A stretch of 64,000 nucleotides of DNA. It comes from Phlebiopsis flavidoalba. Lineage: Eukaryota; Basidiomycota; Agaricomycetes; Polyporales; Phanerochaetaceae. The position numbers and the translations under genes are program-made. The stretch's first letter is position 1, and every line of letters begins with the position of its first letter. Where the stretch lies: the NCBI GenBank assembly GCA_035772785.1, contig JAOCPU010000007.1, forward strand, positions 500,001 through 564,000, written 5' to 3'. This document shows positions 22,901-33,913 of the stretch, one piece after another. The notes beneath the pieces are model-generated. The model ran no database searches. It saw nothing but the letters and a program-made list of their open reading frames with translations, and was not told the origin of the DNA.

Positions 22901-23269
22901 CATAAGCTACGCATCTGCGCGAGAAAGTGTAGCATCCCACTGGGACCTGTGGACATTGAAAGCTTAGATATTCCAGCGTCAGCCAGACTCATGAGCAGCC
23001 CTGTTTGGTCTAGTCAACATGCGTAGTTATACAACAGGGGTGTAGGCACCCTGGGAGTCCACTTCCTCCGCGCTGGGTCCCCGCAGACGTCAAGAATACG
23101 CATCTAGAGTCTTGGGGGGGCGCCAATTCCGTTTACTTTCGAGCCATTGCGCGTGTAGTATTCCTCTCCGACATTGAAAATATATTTTGCGGAGTCGAAA
23201 GTGAGGATTAATGACGGTTCGGTGTCGGAGGACGCACGGTGGTAATTACGGCCGCGGGGTCCAATCCAT
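19997..23269 (-). CDS. TRZ1: long-form tRNase Z (tRNA 3' processing endonuclease)
   Basis: Cuts the 3' trailer from precursor tRNAs in nucleus and mitochondrion; the long form has two metallo-beta-lactamase halves. Reading right to left: SSDTEPSLILTFDSAKYIFN (about 23225-23170), a segment LLMSLADAGISKL near 22970, GKFDVKKAEELKVPRGPL near 22180-22130, EMFPVPQYN near 21600, LGTGSSLPYQISEW near 21250-21235, NLLLDVGEGTWGQLARLFGD near 21140-21070, then the zinc motif as SHI plus HGDHHIGA (about 21010-20970), YSGDTMPSDNLVRG-like FSADTMPSDNLVRG near 20440, LLIHEATMAG near 20370, and HSTVGQALDVGR near 20310. The tail MSKLRTYLPA precedes the stop at 19997-19999. The zinc motif is split by a 4-nt insertion. 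The start ATG at 23269 (minus) is the nearest Met before SSDTEP. Its promoter is shared with the divergent gene at 23614. Confidence 0.85.
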
Positions 23270-23613
23270 GGTTGCAGAATCGCGGCGGAACCAGGAACAG
23301 GCGTAGTACTGAAGCTACGCTGTGAGGATGGAAGGTATTTACAATTCCGAAAAGCCCGCGCGCATAGTGTTTACGGCCAGTTTGGACGAAGAGGGAGACG
23401 AAGCTCGGGGACCACGTCTTGAGTTTGGCGAAATTCGCTGGGGGGAAATCGAGAAAATATTCATGGCGTCTAGCTCGTCCAAGATAGTAGGGGCGCCACG
23501 TGGGGGACCCTGCGACGGGGGGTCAAGAAAGCGCGTTCAGCCTGTTGGTTTCACGCACTCTCGCCTTCACGTCTCACCTCCTTCCCACTTTCTCTCTTCT
23601 TTCACAGCCCAGC

Positions 23614-25006
23614 ATGCTCAGGACACTCACCCTCGGTCTCCTCTTTTGAACCTCGTCCTCCTCCCCGCCTTCTCATCCCCCTGCGCTGTTTTCATGGGAT
23701 GCTAGCTTCAACCTCTACGTGTTTGGCCTCGGTGGGAAGGATTGGAACGCGGGCACCCAGGACTCCTGGACAAGTGGTAAGTTTGATGTTGAAATTCATC
23801 CTTTGCACGAGCTCACCTCGACATGTAGGTAGCGCTACTGACGCAACCGCGACTGGTCGCCCGTAAGTTTTAAGAGTCTACTTTCCCGTTGCCAGGGCTG
23901 ATCGTTGAGTAGCCCATTCGACGGTACCAACACATCATGCTACCTCGCTCAATTTTACAACGCCATCTACGTCATGAATGGCGACGCTTCCAACCCCTCT
24001 GCGGTTCACATTTTCAAACGCTGCCTCCAAGTCCTGGAGCACCCAGTCTGTGGACTACTGGGAACGTTTGACCCATCCTCCTTCGATGCCATTCTCGACC
24101 ACGACACCAACGTCTTCTACGCGCTTTCTAAAGGAGAACTCTTCTTCCTTGACATCGGGGTCGTTGACCACTGCGAACTCATCCGCTGTCTCGTGGACGG
24201 ATGTTGAGAAGTCACCCTTTGGTGCCAGTTATGACCCCGTCATGGCACTTGCACAAAACCATGTCCACTTCCTCAACGTACCCGGCACTCCTGCCGTGCG
24301 ACGCTAACATCTTTTGTCATCCACTGTAAGCCTCACACGCTCTGCAGACGTTTCGTGCATCCTTAATGCTCATACCTTCCCCTTAGTCTCCTTCTTCCAG
24401 CCAGACCCACAGGCGTACCCTGTTTCCGGCGGCGGAGCGCTCCCCGCTACTCACGGTCAGACTGCCTCGTTCTTCCAAGAAAGTGGCGTGCAGCAGGAGT
24501 TTGCATTCATGCCCCGACGACGGCTCTGCTACCTACGTTATCAACGTGGAGACGAACACCACCCAGTCGCTGGCAGGCCCAACCACCAAAGACGCAAAGG
24601 CTAGCTACGCTGCCAGTATCACTGCTCTTGTGCAGCTGGACAGCACGGGTGCACTCAGCTTCCTGCCCTACAAGGAAGGAGATGCATCTACGAAACTCCC
24701 AGGCCAAGTGGTCGTCGATTGCCAAACGTCGCTGCCGTCGTTCCCGTGCCTGGTACCCCCCCCTCCCTCCTCCGGTAGCTTCCTTCCTTCTTCCTCTTCC
24801 TCCGCCTCGCGTCGGGAAGCCACGGTGCCATCCAGTACCAAGGTGTGCATCCGCTACTGGCTCTGGTGCCTCTGGCTCGTCTACCTCTGGTCTGCGACCG
24901 CCCCACTGGTGGTGCAGAGTCGAGTGGCCAGTCGTTGGCAGTCAACGTTTTCAGCCTCGGGCTGGTGGCTATCGGGTCGATTGGCTTCATTGCCTCTTTG
25001 TTCTGA
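23614..25006 (+). CDS. secreted, probably GPI-anchored protein of unknown function
   Basis: The protein starts MLRTLTLGLL, a likely signal peptide, followed by WDASFNLYVFGLGGKDWNAG. An intron near 23778-23829 precedes the main part: FDGTNTSCYLAQFYNAIYVM, FYALSKGELFFLDIG, YDPVMALAQNHVHFLNVPG, FFQESGVQQEFAFMPDDGS and VINVETNTTQSLAGPTTKDA. The C-terminus is a Ser/Gly-rich linker followed by the hydrophobic tail VFSLGLVAIGSIGFIASLF ending at 25006, which suits a GPI-attachment signal. Repeated strand-like segments suggest a beta-rich, possibly propeller-like ectodomain, but I do not recognise the family. It is divergent from the tRNase Z gene, with about 345 bp between starts. Frame slips near 24000, 24300 and 24760 (C run). 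Confidence 0.6.
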
Positions 25007-26589
25007 GAGGGCACTCCCAATGACGGACTTTCACAATCATCACACGGACCTTATAAGCACCGTCGAATTCTGCTTCGGGTTCATCTACCCCTGGAAAGTA
25101 GCTTTTGCATTTCATCGTCGGACAATTTATCATAGCCTTTAATCCCATCCCTTCAATCTTCCATCCCAATCTCTCAACCCTGTCTCAACCCTTGGCCTTT
25201 AGCGCTTTGAGCCCTTAAGTCTCACCCTGTGCTCTGTCCCCATTGATCGCAAGCTATCGATTGCTCGTTCTCGTAGCTCGTGTGGAGACATTTCATCCGT
25301 GGGGTGCAATCCTGCACATTTGCAACTATTGCCCACAGCATTGTGCACGGAAGCTTCTCGAGCAATAGTGTCCATGCTTAGCCAGGACAATATCGTGAAC
25401 ACGAGACTGGTCGATTACACATGTTGTCAATCGTATGTTTGTGAGTGTCTGAAGTCATAATCCACGATATCATCTTGTATGAAATCAGTACCATGGCGGA
25501 CTCAATCTCTCTTCACCTGCAGAGCGCAGTCTATTTCTTCTGATGTACACTCTTTGTGCCTACAATCCTTAATGCCTAACTGTCGGACGCGCGTGTTCTC
25601 TCAAACCCCTTTCCTAAAGCCTACGTTTCGGGTCGACTGCTTGTGATGGACGGGGCAATAAATCATACTGTCTTAGTCGCATATACGTCAGGGGTGGATG
25701 AGGGTTCGCATTAGGCCGGCGGCGGTTGCGGCACAAAGTCTCATTATCGACCGTGCCCGAATTGCCAACGGCCTCTAACGGCATGAACGCAAGTATATAT
25801 CAGGGTCTGCGGACGTGCTGGAGCCTTGAGGACCGAAGCCCGAGCAAATCCGGGACGCTTGTTCGGCGAGAGGAGATGTGCGTACGTACGCAGCGGCCTT
25901 CGACGCGACCGTGCTCCCTATGGAGTCGCGCTCAGCGGCAGCATGCCCGACGGAGATAGTACTCGGATAGCATTCATTTGAGAGAGCCTGTAGTGTTCAG
26001 TCTTTCGTCGTGGTGCAGGGATTTGCAGAAGCGGCCTTACATACGCGATGATCGAGGACTTTTGCAAATCCGTAGACGAAGGGGTTGGTTTGTGGTGTTT
26101 CGTTAGTATTTTTCGCTTTATTGGTGATCGGAACGATGACGGGGAGAGAGACGTGATGTAGTCCGCGGAACACGGGGGACCGTGAATAGTACGGGAGAGA
26201 CTAGCAGAGAGAATACACGATGTGGGTCCCAATGGATCCCTGGGAATAGATACGAGGTAGGGGGAAATGTAGCGATGTCTGTGGCAGCCAAGAATTAGAC
26301 AGTAAAACATCCCAGCGATTACATGAGAATATTTGTAAGTGTTACCCGGTAAAGGGTTTTGTGGATTTCGTGAGAGGTCGTGAATGGTCGTCAAAAGTCG
26401 TAAGGGTCATGGTCGGAAGCAGTGCGAGAGCAGATGGAAGTGAGTAGCAAACAGCAAATGGGACCTTGAGGGGCATCTTGCTTGATGATCAGCCTATGAA
26501 CGGTCCGGTAGACGTTTCAATGGCGAAAAACTCACTGCAGGATAGCGGAGCAAGGTCGCTCTAAACCAGCGACAGAGCTAGTTCCTGCT
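25007..26589. other. intergenic; no gene supported
   Basis: The first 200 bp are pyrimidine-rich and probably the 3' UTR of the GPI-like protein. A 158-codon minus-strand frame at 25918-26394 has no recognisable motif and I do not support it as a gene. Nothing else recognised. Confidence 0.35.
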
Positions 26590-27079
26590 TAATGCTGCGG
26601 CGACGAGCGTCATGATTGGTAGCTCTTGACGCTGTCGCTCTGTCCGCGAGGTCGACCCTCCAATGGGGACTCGCCATGAGGAGCGTTTAGGACGAAGCAG
26701 AGAGTCCATCTTGTGGATGGGAACGCGAGAAGAAGTTGTCCTCAACCCTTCAAAGGGTGAGGATTTCGGCATTAATCTGATGAGGTGAGTTCGTGAAACA
26801 GTGTATATTTTAGGCCCTGCTCACCCAGCGACCGAGCACTTCCGCGACCGAGTCGCGCTCGGCCTCTTCTGCGCTCATGTCAAGGTCTTTCCCCTTTTCG
26901 GCGTGCAGCTTGAGCAGTTCGCTCAGCGTCCGCTTACGGGCCTCTCCCGGCTGACTGTATTGACTATTTTCTGTTTCCTGCGACATGTCATCGCGTTGTG
27001 GTTCGCGAATTGAACGATCCCAATCTTCACTCTGGGAGCCTGTCGACGGGAGGGGCAAGTGGCCAAGTTCACTTGACAT
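26590..27079 (-). CDS. small conserved basidiomycete hypothetical protein
   Basis: The first exon codes MSSELGHLPLPS... then RKRTLSELLKLHAEKGKDLD, MSAEEAERDSVAEVLGRW, a charged amphipathic helix pair. A minus-strand intron can be placed between about 26819 and 26774 (GTGAGCA...CATCAG), joining GRW to INA and a short Ser/Phe-rich tail (SSPFEG, DNFFSRSH, QDGLSASS). One or two frame slips are needed in the tail. I have the impression that proteins with a SELLKLH...EAERVAEVLGQW pattern followed by SSPYEGEDDFF recur in Agaricomycetes, but I cannot name a function. The start is the first Met of the acidic N-terminus. Confidence 0.5.
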
Positions 27080-28600
27080 GAAATTGTTTATGCAGGCAAG
27101 AGAGGTGAGCAGTCGTAAAAGTCGTGAAGCAGCAGAGACACAAGCCGAGCACCGAGAGCCACAAAATAATAAAGCCTAAGTGTGGCGAGGGTTTGGATTT
27201 GAACATCGAGCACCTGAACCCAGCGAACCATCCACGCTACGGGCGTCTACTGCCACGCGAGTGCCGTGGATATTGATGGGATCCGCGTTCTGGCACGGCT
27301 CTCGTAAATTGCTGCGACTCAGCACACCGTCATGGTCATTGCTCGTCAAAAACACTCTCAGGCTGCTCTATCTCTGACCGCCACATCGCACGGACAAACA
27401 TGTTTGCCCATGAGACACTACTCGTGCGATTCGAAAAAGGTCGAGTCTGGGTCGTTCGTTTTGCTCTGCGCCCATCTCCACGTGTTTGTTGTGCCCTGTC
27501 AGAGGTGAGCTTTTGGCACTGCACAGGAAACTCTGGACGGGTAGCTTCCTAGGGAACCGCTTATGTTATTGCTTCAGGTGAGAGCGAGTGACTTGATTTA
27601 CACAGATAAACTTATTCTTCCGGTGCAGAGGGCTGCAGGGTCGATTGGTTGTTCAGGTCGCATGTCGCCCAATCCCCGACAAGGCGTGTAATTGCGAAGG
27701 GCAGGAGGCCCCGTGCCACAGCGAGACGCAGGCCGCCGGCGGCCTACATGGCATGCCTGGTCCGATCCACAAGTAATTCCTTGCTGTGTGAATCCTGATG
27801 CCATGGTCGAGGGTAGAACGCCCTCAACTACGGGGTAGCCTTCCGAGCTTGTTCGTCTATCTACTGATGGGGCCAGAAAACCTCCGACATGGTGCAAACC
27901 CCAATTCTCCGTTGGATTTTGGGTCCCACAGATATGTGGGGATTTCATTTCCCCCGGGACAAGCCTATCGCTATTGATAGAGCTGAGAACTCGGCCAGTG
28001 TCTTCAAAGCAGGCCGACCCCCGCTCCGCGTTTCTCGATTCAGCCAATATCTCAGCGCCGCGTGCATGCGATCCGCGGCGAGAGAGAGTAGAGCGGCTCA
28101 AGTTGCATACGTGGTCTAGCTCGATCGACCCTGGTACGTTCGTGCGGCCTATCCTATAGCCAGATTGCTTTCACTGAGCATGACCTGACGTGGGCCTCAG
28201 GGGATTCGCGCATATCATTGAGTGAGTTTTGGGTCGATTATGGTCAAACAACAAAATTTGATCGACTCTAACAGTATGTCGTATACACCGGGCCCTTTCT
28301 CGTCGAGATTTATTTCTGCACCTAGCTCGGATCCACAGCACGTGCCTTCCTATAACGGTACGTGCTGTGTCTCGTCGCGCCGCGTTTCATTGTCAATTCA
28401 CTTCTCCCGCGATGCTTGGTGACAACGGTGACGTGAATCCGGCTTGTCCCATATGCCTGCGTAGTTTCGCGCCCAGCGTGCCCCGGTTTACAGCTTAATT
28501 GGTATCGTTCGCAAATGGATACTCTGGGAAATAACCAAAATTGCCTTTCGAGGTGCGAAGCGGAAATACCCTCTTTGCCTATTCAGTCAATGTTGCAAGT
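27080..28600. other. intergenic; no gene supported
   Basis: Mixed short frames on both strands, including a 167-codon minus frame at 27598-28101 without recognisable features. The right end holds the desaturase promoter. There may be an unrecognised small gene here, but no motif supports one. Confidence 0.35.
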
Positions 28601-28601
28601 G

Positions 28602-28607
28602 TATAAA
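28602..28607 (+). promoter_or_regulatory. TATA box of the desaturase gene
   Basis: TATAAA, 83 bp before the start codon at 28690 and followed by a pyrimidine-rich leader. Confidence 0.55.
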
Positions 28608-28689
28608 TCCACAGGCGAACCCCCTTCCGACCTCCCAACCCTCTGAGCTCTGCCTGCTTGCAGCGTCCTGCTCCCTCCCCTCTACCAAT

Positions 28690-30783
28690 ATGTTTTCTAA
28701 TTCGCCAGAATATGAAGCCAGGTTCGTACGACTGCTACATTTCTTTGGAAGTGTACTCTGACCTGATTTCTCCACTGCGTAGGCTAGGACGTCCGTTCGT
28801 TCCCCCTGCGGTAACACTCAAAGATAGCTTCACGATGCAGTGCCGAGGCATCTACTACGCAAGGACCCCCTCCGCTCTGCTAGTTACATCGTCCGCAGTG
28901 TCGCACTCTGCACGGCGCTATTTGCGTTCGCAGGCGCAAGTTCGCACATTGCGACCATGTCCGCCACGGGTTTTTTACGGCTTTATCCCCGTCGTTGCAT
29001 CTTGGCAGGTTCGCATTACTAGAGACCGCGTTATGGCTATTCTATTGGTTGTGGCAAGGTTTCGTGTTCAGTAGTTTCTTCTGCTTAGGTGAGTTTCTTA
29101 CATGCTGGAGTTAGATGTGGCCTGATCATCCGCGTTACCCTCCTCAGCTCATGAAGTAAGTCAACGTTCCGATTACATCGCGTTGTCGCTGATGGACGTC
29201 AAGCTTTGGCCACGGCTCTTTATTCGACTCCTGGTACGCGAACAACATCCCCGGATTTATTCTGTTGACACAGTGCGCATGCTTGGCTGCTTGGTCGGCG
29301 ACACCTCTGATGTCCCCGAAGTTCATTCTGCTCCCCTACTTCTCTTGGAAGGCCCACACACAGCTCTCACCATGTAAGGACTGATTGACATGCTGTTCCG
29401 AGAACCGTCGGGCTTATCTCTATGTGTCACAGAAAGCGGTCGGCTCCGTCGAGCGGGACGAGAATTACGTTCCCCATGTGCGCGGTCACTACAAGCTTCC
29501 GCCGCCCGAGCGCGCGACGAGGGCCGACTATGCCGAGATGTTCGAGGAGACAAGCCTATCATGACACTCTTTAGAATGCTTGTCATGCAAAACGTTGTGA
29601 GTACTAGCACCGCCGACGTTTGCTTCCGCGGTACTAACCATTGCGTAGTGGCTGGTGGTTCTATTTGACGTATGTAGCCTTTTCTCTCCTCGCTAATGCA
29701 CCGTCGGAACTGAAGGGGATCTGCATAGCATGAATGCCATGGGCTCCAAGACCTATCCGGAAGGAACTAACCATTTCGCTCCATCATCTCCGTTGTTCAA
29801 TGACAGGCAAGTGTGTGTAGACATGACGATGATCTGTCATACTTGCCTGACATTCCGTCGTAGGGAAGGGAATTATAGTTTCCGACATTGCAATTGCTGT
29901 CATGGTCGCTTTACTCGTTTGCTCTGGGCACACCTTCGGATGGAGATTCGTGTTCATGGCATATTTCATTCCGTACATGGTGAGGCTGCATGTCAACTAG
30001 CTGCGCTCATTCAGTTGACTAACTACCTTTTCTTTCTCAGCTGTGTAACCATTGGTACGACCCTTGCTTTCAGTGTTTATCCGACGACCCCTGATTGCCC
30101 TGAAATCGTCCCTTCATACTTCTATAGGATAGGTACGTACTCCATACCCTTCTATCTGGGGCACGCGGATCTGATAGGTCTCCATGTCATGTGTACTTTT
30201 CTGCATCACTCTGAGGCCCCTTCAATACCGCACTAACCGCAAAGCGCAATGGAACGTACGTTCGGGGCGTTTCTGGCCGACGGTTGACCGACCACTTCTC
30301 GGCTGGATCAGACGACTTCTTCTTCCACGGAGTGGAACCGGTAAACAGGACCCTGTTAGCCGAATGACAACTTCCCTTGGGGTGCTATCGCTCACTATGG
30401 GTTCTTCTAGAGTTGTTCCATTCAATTGATCACAACGATTGGGGCCCCATCAGTCATTTTTTCCAATACGTGAGCCGTTTTGTAAGCGAAGAAGCACGTC
30501 GTACCTCTACTCTCTACTGACACCGGAGGGTTTAGACAACCAACCCATAGCATCACCGCCGCTATTCGCGACACATTGAAGAACGAATAACAACCTATGA
30601 TTCGACGGTGAGAAATGAATTAAGCTCCTCCTATGAACATCTCTCATGTCGCCCACAAGAACTGCTTGGTCTATGCGCTCGTACCGCTCATGGGTCACCG
30701 AAATGCGTGTCTTCATCGAAGAGGAAGGCGGATATCGTTTCTACATAAAAACTGCCACGCGGCGAGGGCTGCAAGGCATGTAA
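28690..30783 (+). CDS. FAD2: delta-12 (omega-6) fatty-acid desaturase
   Basis: Endoplasmic-reticulum membrane enzyme converting oleic to linoleic acid with cytochrome b5. Exon 1 MFSNSPEYEA is followed by an intron ending at 28782 and LGRPFVPPAVTLKDLHDAVPRHLLRKD-like sequence (frame slip near 28825). Then SASYIVRSVALCTALFAFAG (membrane-associated), YWLWQGFVFSSFFCLAHE running into an intron, FGHGSLFDSWYANNIPGF (first histidine region), ILLPYFSWKA with THSSHH (second box HXXHH, near 29350), and ERDENYVP plus a PPPERATRADYAEMFEETSL segment. TYPEGTNHFAPSSPLF, FGWRFVFMAYFIPYM, FLHHSEAPSIPHYR and VDRPLLGW follow. C-terminal: SITAAIRDTLKNEYNYDST and FIEEEGGYRFY. The third histidine box is not cleanly readable around 30330-30460. 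The order and wording match fungal FAD2 proteins; a delta-15 enzyme is the alternative. Confidence 0.85.
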
Positions 30784-31179
30784 ACGAAAAGGCTTCCTTG
30801 CACAAGATCCTGAACTGCTGCGTCTCAAAAAAGTTGAAAGTATAGTTTTGTACATAACGATCTCCCTCTATTATTTATCCGGTTCTACTCTCCTGCTCTT
30901 AGATGATGAATGCTAAGTTATTAGTAATTGCCTTGCTATGTGTGATGAACTAGAATTCAATATGCCCATTCCCTTACGTACATCAGAGGCCGCGGCCGTG
31001 GTATCGATGGGTTTACATCTCGTAGAGCTTAACGCGATCAATACCCTGAACCACACAGGATACAACCATCATAGTTTTACCCTCAGTTTGAAAGCAGCCC
31101 ACGAAAATAGGTGAGTGGGGTTAGTACCATATGGGTAGTCAGCTGTCAACACGTTTCGCGGTATCTTTTTGCCTCTAGA
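30784..31179. other. intergenic spacer
   Basis: AT-leaning 3' region of the desaturase and upstream region of the SET/MYND gene. No element recognised. Confidence 0.4.
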
Positions 31180-33430
31180 ATGTCATTTGCTGATTGCACA
31201 ATACTCCGCTCTGCTCGTCAATCGAAGGAGTCATCAAATCTTTGGTGTGAATAGCCCAACCTCCCAGCATCAAACGACATCAGTCCGACAATTTATCAAG
31301 GTGAAAATATTGGAGCCCATGTGTCGCAGCTCGGCCTCGCTGCAAACCGGAGGTTTTGGCCCACCATCCTTGGAGTGTTCCAACATGGCTAGATGTCCGC
31401 AAATCCTCGTCTCATGGACGCGGAGTATATGCCAAAGAGAGCTTTGCTCCAGGTGAGATATCCCCATGCAGTCATTTCAGACGGGATGTCTCACACATGC
31501 TGCACAGGCACAATTATCTCTTCGGTGCGGCCGAGTGTGTCCATACTCTCCACCCCGAATCTAGAATCCTTCTGCTCGTACTGTACAGCACCTGAACAAA
31601 CCACGGCACTCAAGCGCTGTACAGGATGTCTGACCGTAAGATACTGCAACTCTGTGGGTGAGACGATACATGAATTTTACCACACGAAACTTAACCGCTC
31701 TAGGCCTGTCAAAACAGCGATTGGTCTTCGCACAAACCTGGAATGCCAAGCTTTGCAACGTGGGGCTAGCTCGGCTCCGTCAGCGGACATCGCTATTCCC
31801 AGCGATGCAGTACGGTGTCTCGGACGTATGTTATGGAGCATGCGGAAGAAAGGTCTAGACAGTAATTGGGTGAGAAAACGCGATCTCTCTCTTTGGTCTT
31901 TACATCTTTAACGCATGTCGCTGACAGACCAAAGAACGAAGCTTCTTGAATCGCGTAAGGGTCATGTCGTCGCTCCTTCCCGAATATGCATCTGAGTTGA
32001 GGTTGGCTTTTAGACCGAGGATCACTAGCGCAATCATCTTACGAGTCTCATGCAACTTCTTGCTCACTCCATCGTCCGATATATAGGAGCATCCTCATCA
32101 ACTGAGCTTGAACCTTATGGTATCGCGTCCGCGGGCCGACCTGGTTGATTTCATCTCTCGTGCTATGTACTCGGGTCCCCATAATATGTCTTGCAATTTA
32201 AGCTCATTTGGCATACAGTTTCACGACCAATACGTTCACTCTCACGTCGTACACATTGGCTCCCATCGGCATTTGCGTTACCCCATCTGTAGCGCTAGTT
32301 AACCATTCCTGCGACCCAATGCTGTCATCGTATTTCCCCGATCATCAAAGTCTTCCGCACCGGAGCCAATCATGCAGTTAGTTGCAGTGCGACCCAGGTC
32401 GCCGCAGATGACGAGGTAAGAATCATTTAGCATTGATTCGAACCAGCAGGTACTGACATCCACCGCGTGGTCAGATTTTGATTTCATACATTGACACCAC
32501 TATTCCAAAGGAGCTGCGCAGACTGCTTTGCGGGGAAACCTATAGTGTTTCGTCTGCCAATGCACGCTGTGTAGCGTGGATACACTCACTGATCCTCGGG
32601 GGTTGATGCATTGTCCAAAGGCATGTGGTGGCACCTGCCCGTTACCCACAGAAGGTATACAGTGACTCTCATCGCCATACTTCGGCTGCCTTGAGACCCA
32701 ATATTGACATTTTTTACGTTCTAGAAAACGAATTTTCACGGTGTTTCACGTGTAGAGCAGTGGTCGCGTCTACCGACGCTGTTTTTGGACGCTGTTCGCG
32801 TTGGCCAGGAAGCTCTGAACAAAGCGTCTGCACTCCAATTCAAAGGTTTTTCACTTTAAGCCTCAGAATGACACGATCTAATACTTGTCTAGATCCCGCC
32901 AAGTCCAGACAACTCACCACGAATATGATACCAATTCTCACATACTGCTGGGCTGACCCCTTCCTGTCATCCCTTGCTCGCTATGACCCGCTTACATCAG
33001 GAGCATTTGATTGCTTCGCTAGGCACAAAACATTTACTCAAGACGCTCTAGACGACACGATTCGTGTAGCTACCAAATTCACAGCCACAGGATTAGGCAA
33101 CATCCTCACATACGGACACCCTGTGCGTGCGGTGGCGTTGGCAGAGCTCGGCAAACTCCTTGCTGTAGACGAGCCATCGCCACCTGAACCACGTGCCGTA
33201 AACTCTGGGAGTTTTCCTCCTCATGGATCACCCCGTTTGAAGCTTGCCTACCAGACGCTTGTTCAAGCCCGAAACGAGATGACCATCGGCTTCGGGCGAG
33301 CGAACGAAGGCGGCCAGCTTGGGCTGGAGCTCAGACAGGCGCTCTCGTTAGGATAGAGAAGGAGCTGGGGGTATGGGAGGAGGGCGTCCGCAATGCACTG
33401 CGAGATGCGAAGTCCAAATCCACACCTTGA
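31180..33430 (+). CDS. SET and MYND domain protein (SMYD-like)
   Basis: SMYD-type proteins are lysine methyltransferases whose SET domain is split by a MYND zinc finger. Here SET part 1 reads WLDVRKSSSHGRGVYAKESF (31380-31450). After an intron come the MYND cysteines FCSYCTAP, LKRCTGC and VRYCNS (31565-31650), then across another intron ACQNSDWSSHKPECQALQ. The SET core follows as TLAPIGICVTPSVALVNHSC with CDP (about 32250-32320, the NHSC SAM/substrate motif) and ADDEILISYIDTTIPKELRR (about 32410-32520). The post-SET part contains LTDPRGLMHCPKACGGTCPL (about 32590-32645). A helical TPR-like C-terminus (ADPFLSSLARYDPL, KLAYQTLVQARNEMTIG) ends ALRDAKSKSTP at 33430. The 5' end is uncertain: the ATG at 31180 is a guess. 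A Cys-rich post-SET zinc site supports enzymatic activity. Confidence 0.8.
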
Positions 33431-33913
33431 CCAATGCTCATCCGCTCATGGCATCTTACTCCACCGACGCAGAGATCCTTACATGATATCGCAGGTAAAT
33501 TGTTCGGACGCATGTCACTCATAACGCTCACCCATTGACGATACGCGGAATGCAATGCTCATGAACGCGATGCTGCGTGCCGCGCTTTGCCACGGCAAAG
33601 ATCGTGCGTGACGTCGAGATGTGTGACATTTCGTGACGTAACGTCGGCATACCTCATTTTGGACAAACCCCCGCCGTCACGGCCCCAACGCAATGCTTCC
33701 GCTCATCCACGTCGTCGCCGTCCGCGGGATGAGGTATGTCATCGTCTTCCGGAATTTACTGAAAAATGGATATAGTGAATGGGTATAAAGCCTTCTCTCG
33801 GCTTCTTCCCATGGACAACCCATCGCCAACCTCGCACTCTGGAAGTTCGAACTTCACGCACACCAGCCAACTTGGACTTCTTTTCTTCGCCTCGTATCAT
33901 TCACTCCCTAATC
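33431..33913. promoter_or_regulatory. intergenic region with a TATA box for kinase 1
   Basis: About 480 bp between tandem genes. TATAAA at 33784-33789 lies 125 bp before the kinase start at 33914, followed by a pyrimidine-rich leader. A CGTGACGT/ACGTAACGT cluster at 33605-33650 may be a bZIP-type site; this is inference. Confidence 0.4.

Noticed and set aside
25918..26394. 158-codon minus-strand frame as a gene
   Set aside because: No domain, odd composition for a protein, and no intron or start context; likely chance.
27181..27260. Possible tRNA on the minus strand (a TTCAAATCC segment near a 3' CCTCGCC)
   Set aside because: The flanking bases do not form a 5-bp T-stem or a 7-bp acceptor stem, and no anticodon arm could be placed.
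27598..28101. 167-codon minus-strand frame as a gene
   Set aside because: No recognisable motif and no conserved segment; it lies in an otherwise gene-free region with frames on both strands.
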